DNA of 6,163 nt from Ruminococcus sp. GTDB lineage: Bacteria > Bacillota > Clostridia > Oscillospirales > Ruminococcaceae. Position 1 is the first letter of the stretch. Every line of letters begins with the position of its first letter. Below the pieces are notes generated by a model. The model saw nothing but the letters and a program-made list of their open reading frames with translations, ran no database searches and was not told the origin of the DNA. The stretch is from assembly GCA_029063695.1 (NCBI GenBank), contig JAIDNR010000371.1, forward strand, positions 1-6,163, read 5' to 3'. Below, piece after piece: positions 5,559 to 6,163 of this stretch. Made by a program: the position numbers and the translations under genes.

Positions 5559-6137
5559 ATGAAAAAAATAGCGATTAGCGGTGCGGGCGGTTTTTTGGGA
5601 AGCTATATACTCGAAAAAAGTATCAACCGTGGATTGGATGAGATAGTCGTAATAACATCAAATTTAAAGTCGATAAAAGCAACTGATTTATCTGATAAAG
5701 TTATAGCGATTGATACACAGGATTTTCTCAGAGACGGATTTAAATTTGGGTCTGAGACCGTATTTATCAATTGTTTGTTTCCGACAAATGCTGACGGCAG
5801 CAAAATGGCTGACGGATTAACTAAAAACTTCGGAATGATCTTAAAGGCTAAAGAGTCGGGAGCAGATGCAATCATCAATGTTTCTTCTCAGAGCGTTTAT
5901 GATCAGAAAAGAACCTGTGCTGCGAAAGAAAGCGATAAGCCGTGTACAGATTCAATGTATGCTGTGGGAAAATATTGCAGCGAAATGTACTGCAATGAAG
6001 TTTTTAAGGATATTTGTCATACTAACATCAGACTTGCAAGTTTGATAGGCGTCGGATACGACCAAAGAATTGCAAATCGTCTTATTATTCAAGCTCTTAA
6101 AGGAGAGCAAATTATAGCAATCCACAAAATTATCTAA
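5559..6137 (+). CDS. NAD-dependent epimerase/dehydratase (extended SDR), apparently truncated at the C-terminus
   Basis: An extended short-chain dehydrogenase of the kind that epimerises, dehydrates or reduces nucleotide-sugars. Seen: the NAD-binding G-A-G-G-F-L-G motif (8-14), N-V-S-S-Q-S-V-Y-D (107-115) with the catalytic Ser region, the Tyr134/Lys138 pair in Y-A-V-G-K, and the N-I-R-L-A-S-L-I-G segment (156-164) that precedes the substrate-binding part. The ribosome binding site AGAGGAG (5543-5549) is 9 nt before the ATG. The protein ends at 192 residues, whereas the family usually runs to about 290-320. Resemblance to the family seems to fade after residue 184 (A-L-K-G-E-Q-I), leaving a short I-A-I-H-K-I-I tail. 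About 100 residues of the substrate-binding domain are missing, so it is probably inactive unless a frameshift, sequencing error or downstream fragment restores it. The gene is last in the window and preceded by the structured 139-nt gap. Which sugar it would act on is unknown. Confidence 0.8.
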   Translation: MKKIAISGAGGFLGSYILEKSINRGLDEIVVITSNLKSIKATDLSDKVIAIDTQDFLRDGFKFGSETVFINCLFPTNADGSKMADGLTKNFGMILKAKESGADAIINVSSQSVYDQKRTCAAKESDKPCTDSMYAVGKYCSEMYCNEVFKDICHTNIRLASLIGVGYDQRIANRLIIQALKGEQIIAIHKII

Positions 6138-6163
6138 ACAATACCAACAGAACAAAACCAGCC

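Noticed and set aside
6138..6163. Start of an insertion sequence or group II intron at the right edge
   Set aside because: Only 26 nt remain. They show no terminal repeat or intron 5' boundary motif that I recognise, so no mobile element is annotated; it is mentioned only as a lead in the truncation finding.

Overview
The window reads as part of a surface-polysaccharide (capsule or cell-wall glycan) locus from a low-to-moderate GC Gram-positive bacterium. It is most likely a clostridial, Ruminococcaceae/Oscillospiraceae-like gut organism. This rests on the flavour of the proteins (thymidylate kinase with a D-I-H-E motif, the bacterial sugar transferase subtype), strong AGGAG-type ribosome binding sites, and hand-counted GC of roughly 44% in the first gene falling to about 35-40% further on. 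It is an inference, not an identification.

Layout, all genes on the + strand: (1) the 3' part of a thymidylate kinase gene cut by the left window edge; (2) after 20 nt, a DegT/DnrJ/EryC1-type PLP sugar aminotransferase; (3) a WxcM/FdtA-type cupin sugar 3,4-ketoisomerase, translationally coupled to it; (4) a 258-nt gap with a possible weak terminator, a possible promoter and a decayed copy of a small palindromic repeat; (5) a polyprenyl-phosphate sugar-1-phosphate transferase (PglC/WcaJ-like, PF02397); (6) two consecutive but dissimilar ATP-grasp ligases; (7) a 139-nt gap holding a 73-nt imperfect palindrome with two mutually exclusive RNA folds; (8) an NAD-dependent epimerase/dehydratase that stops about 100 residues early, close to the right edge.

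Working model: the ketoisomerase and aminotransferase would turn dTDP-4-keto-6-deoxyglucose (made by RmlA/RmlB, not in the window) into a dTDP-3-amino-3,6-dideoxyhexose of the Fuc3N or Qui3N type. The phosphotransferase would start repeat-unit assembly on undecaprenyl phosphate. The ATP-grasp enzymes could form an amide or other acyl-phosphate-dependent bond, conceivably an amino-acid substituent on the glycan; that last step is speculative. The N-acetyltransferase that usually completes Fuc3NAc/Qui3NAc synthesis is not seen here.

The most unusual non-coding signal is a pair of related sequences (2174-2214 and, inverted, 5473-5511) in the only two long intergenic gaps. They share a 13-nt arm and a 9-nt inner arm at identical 8-nt spacing, which suggests a dispersed palindromic (MITE- or REP-like) element. 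I found no tRNA, rRNA, CRISPR array or recognisable transposase.
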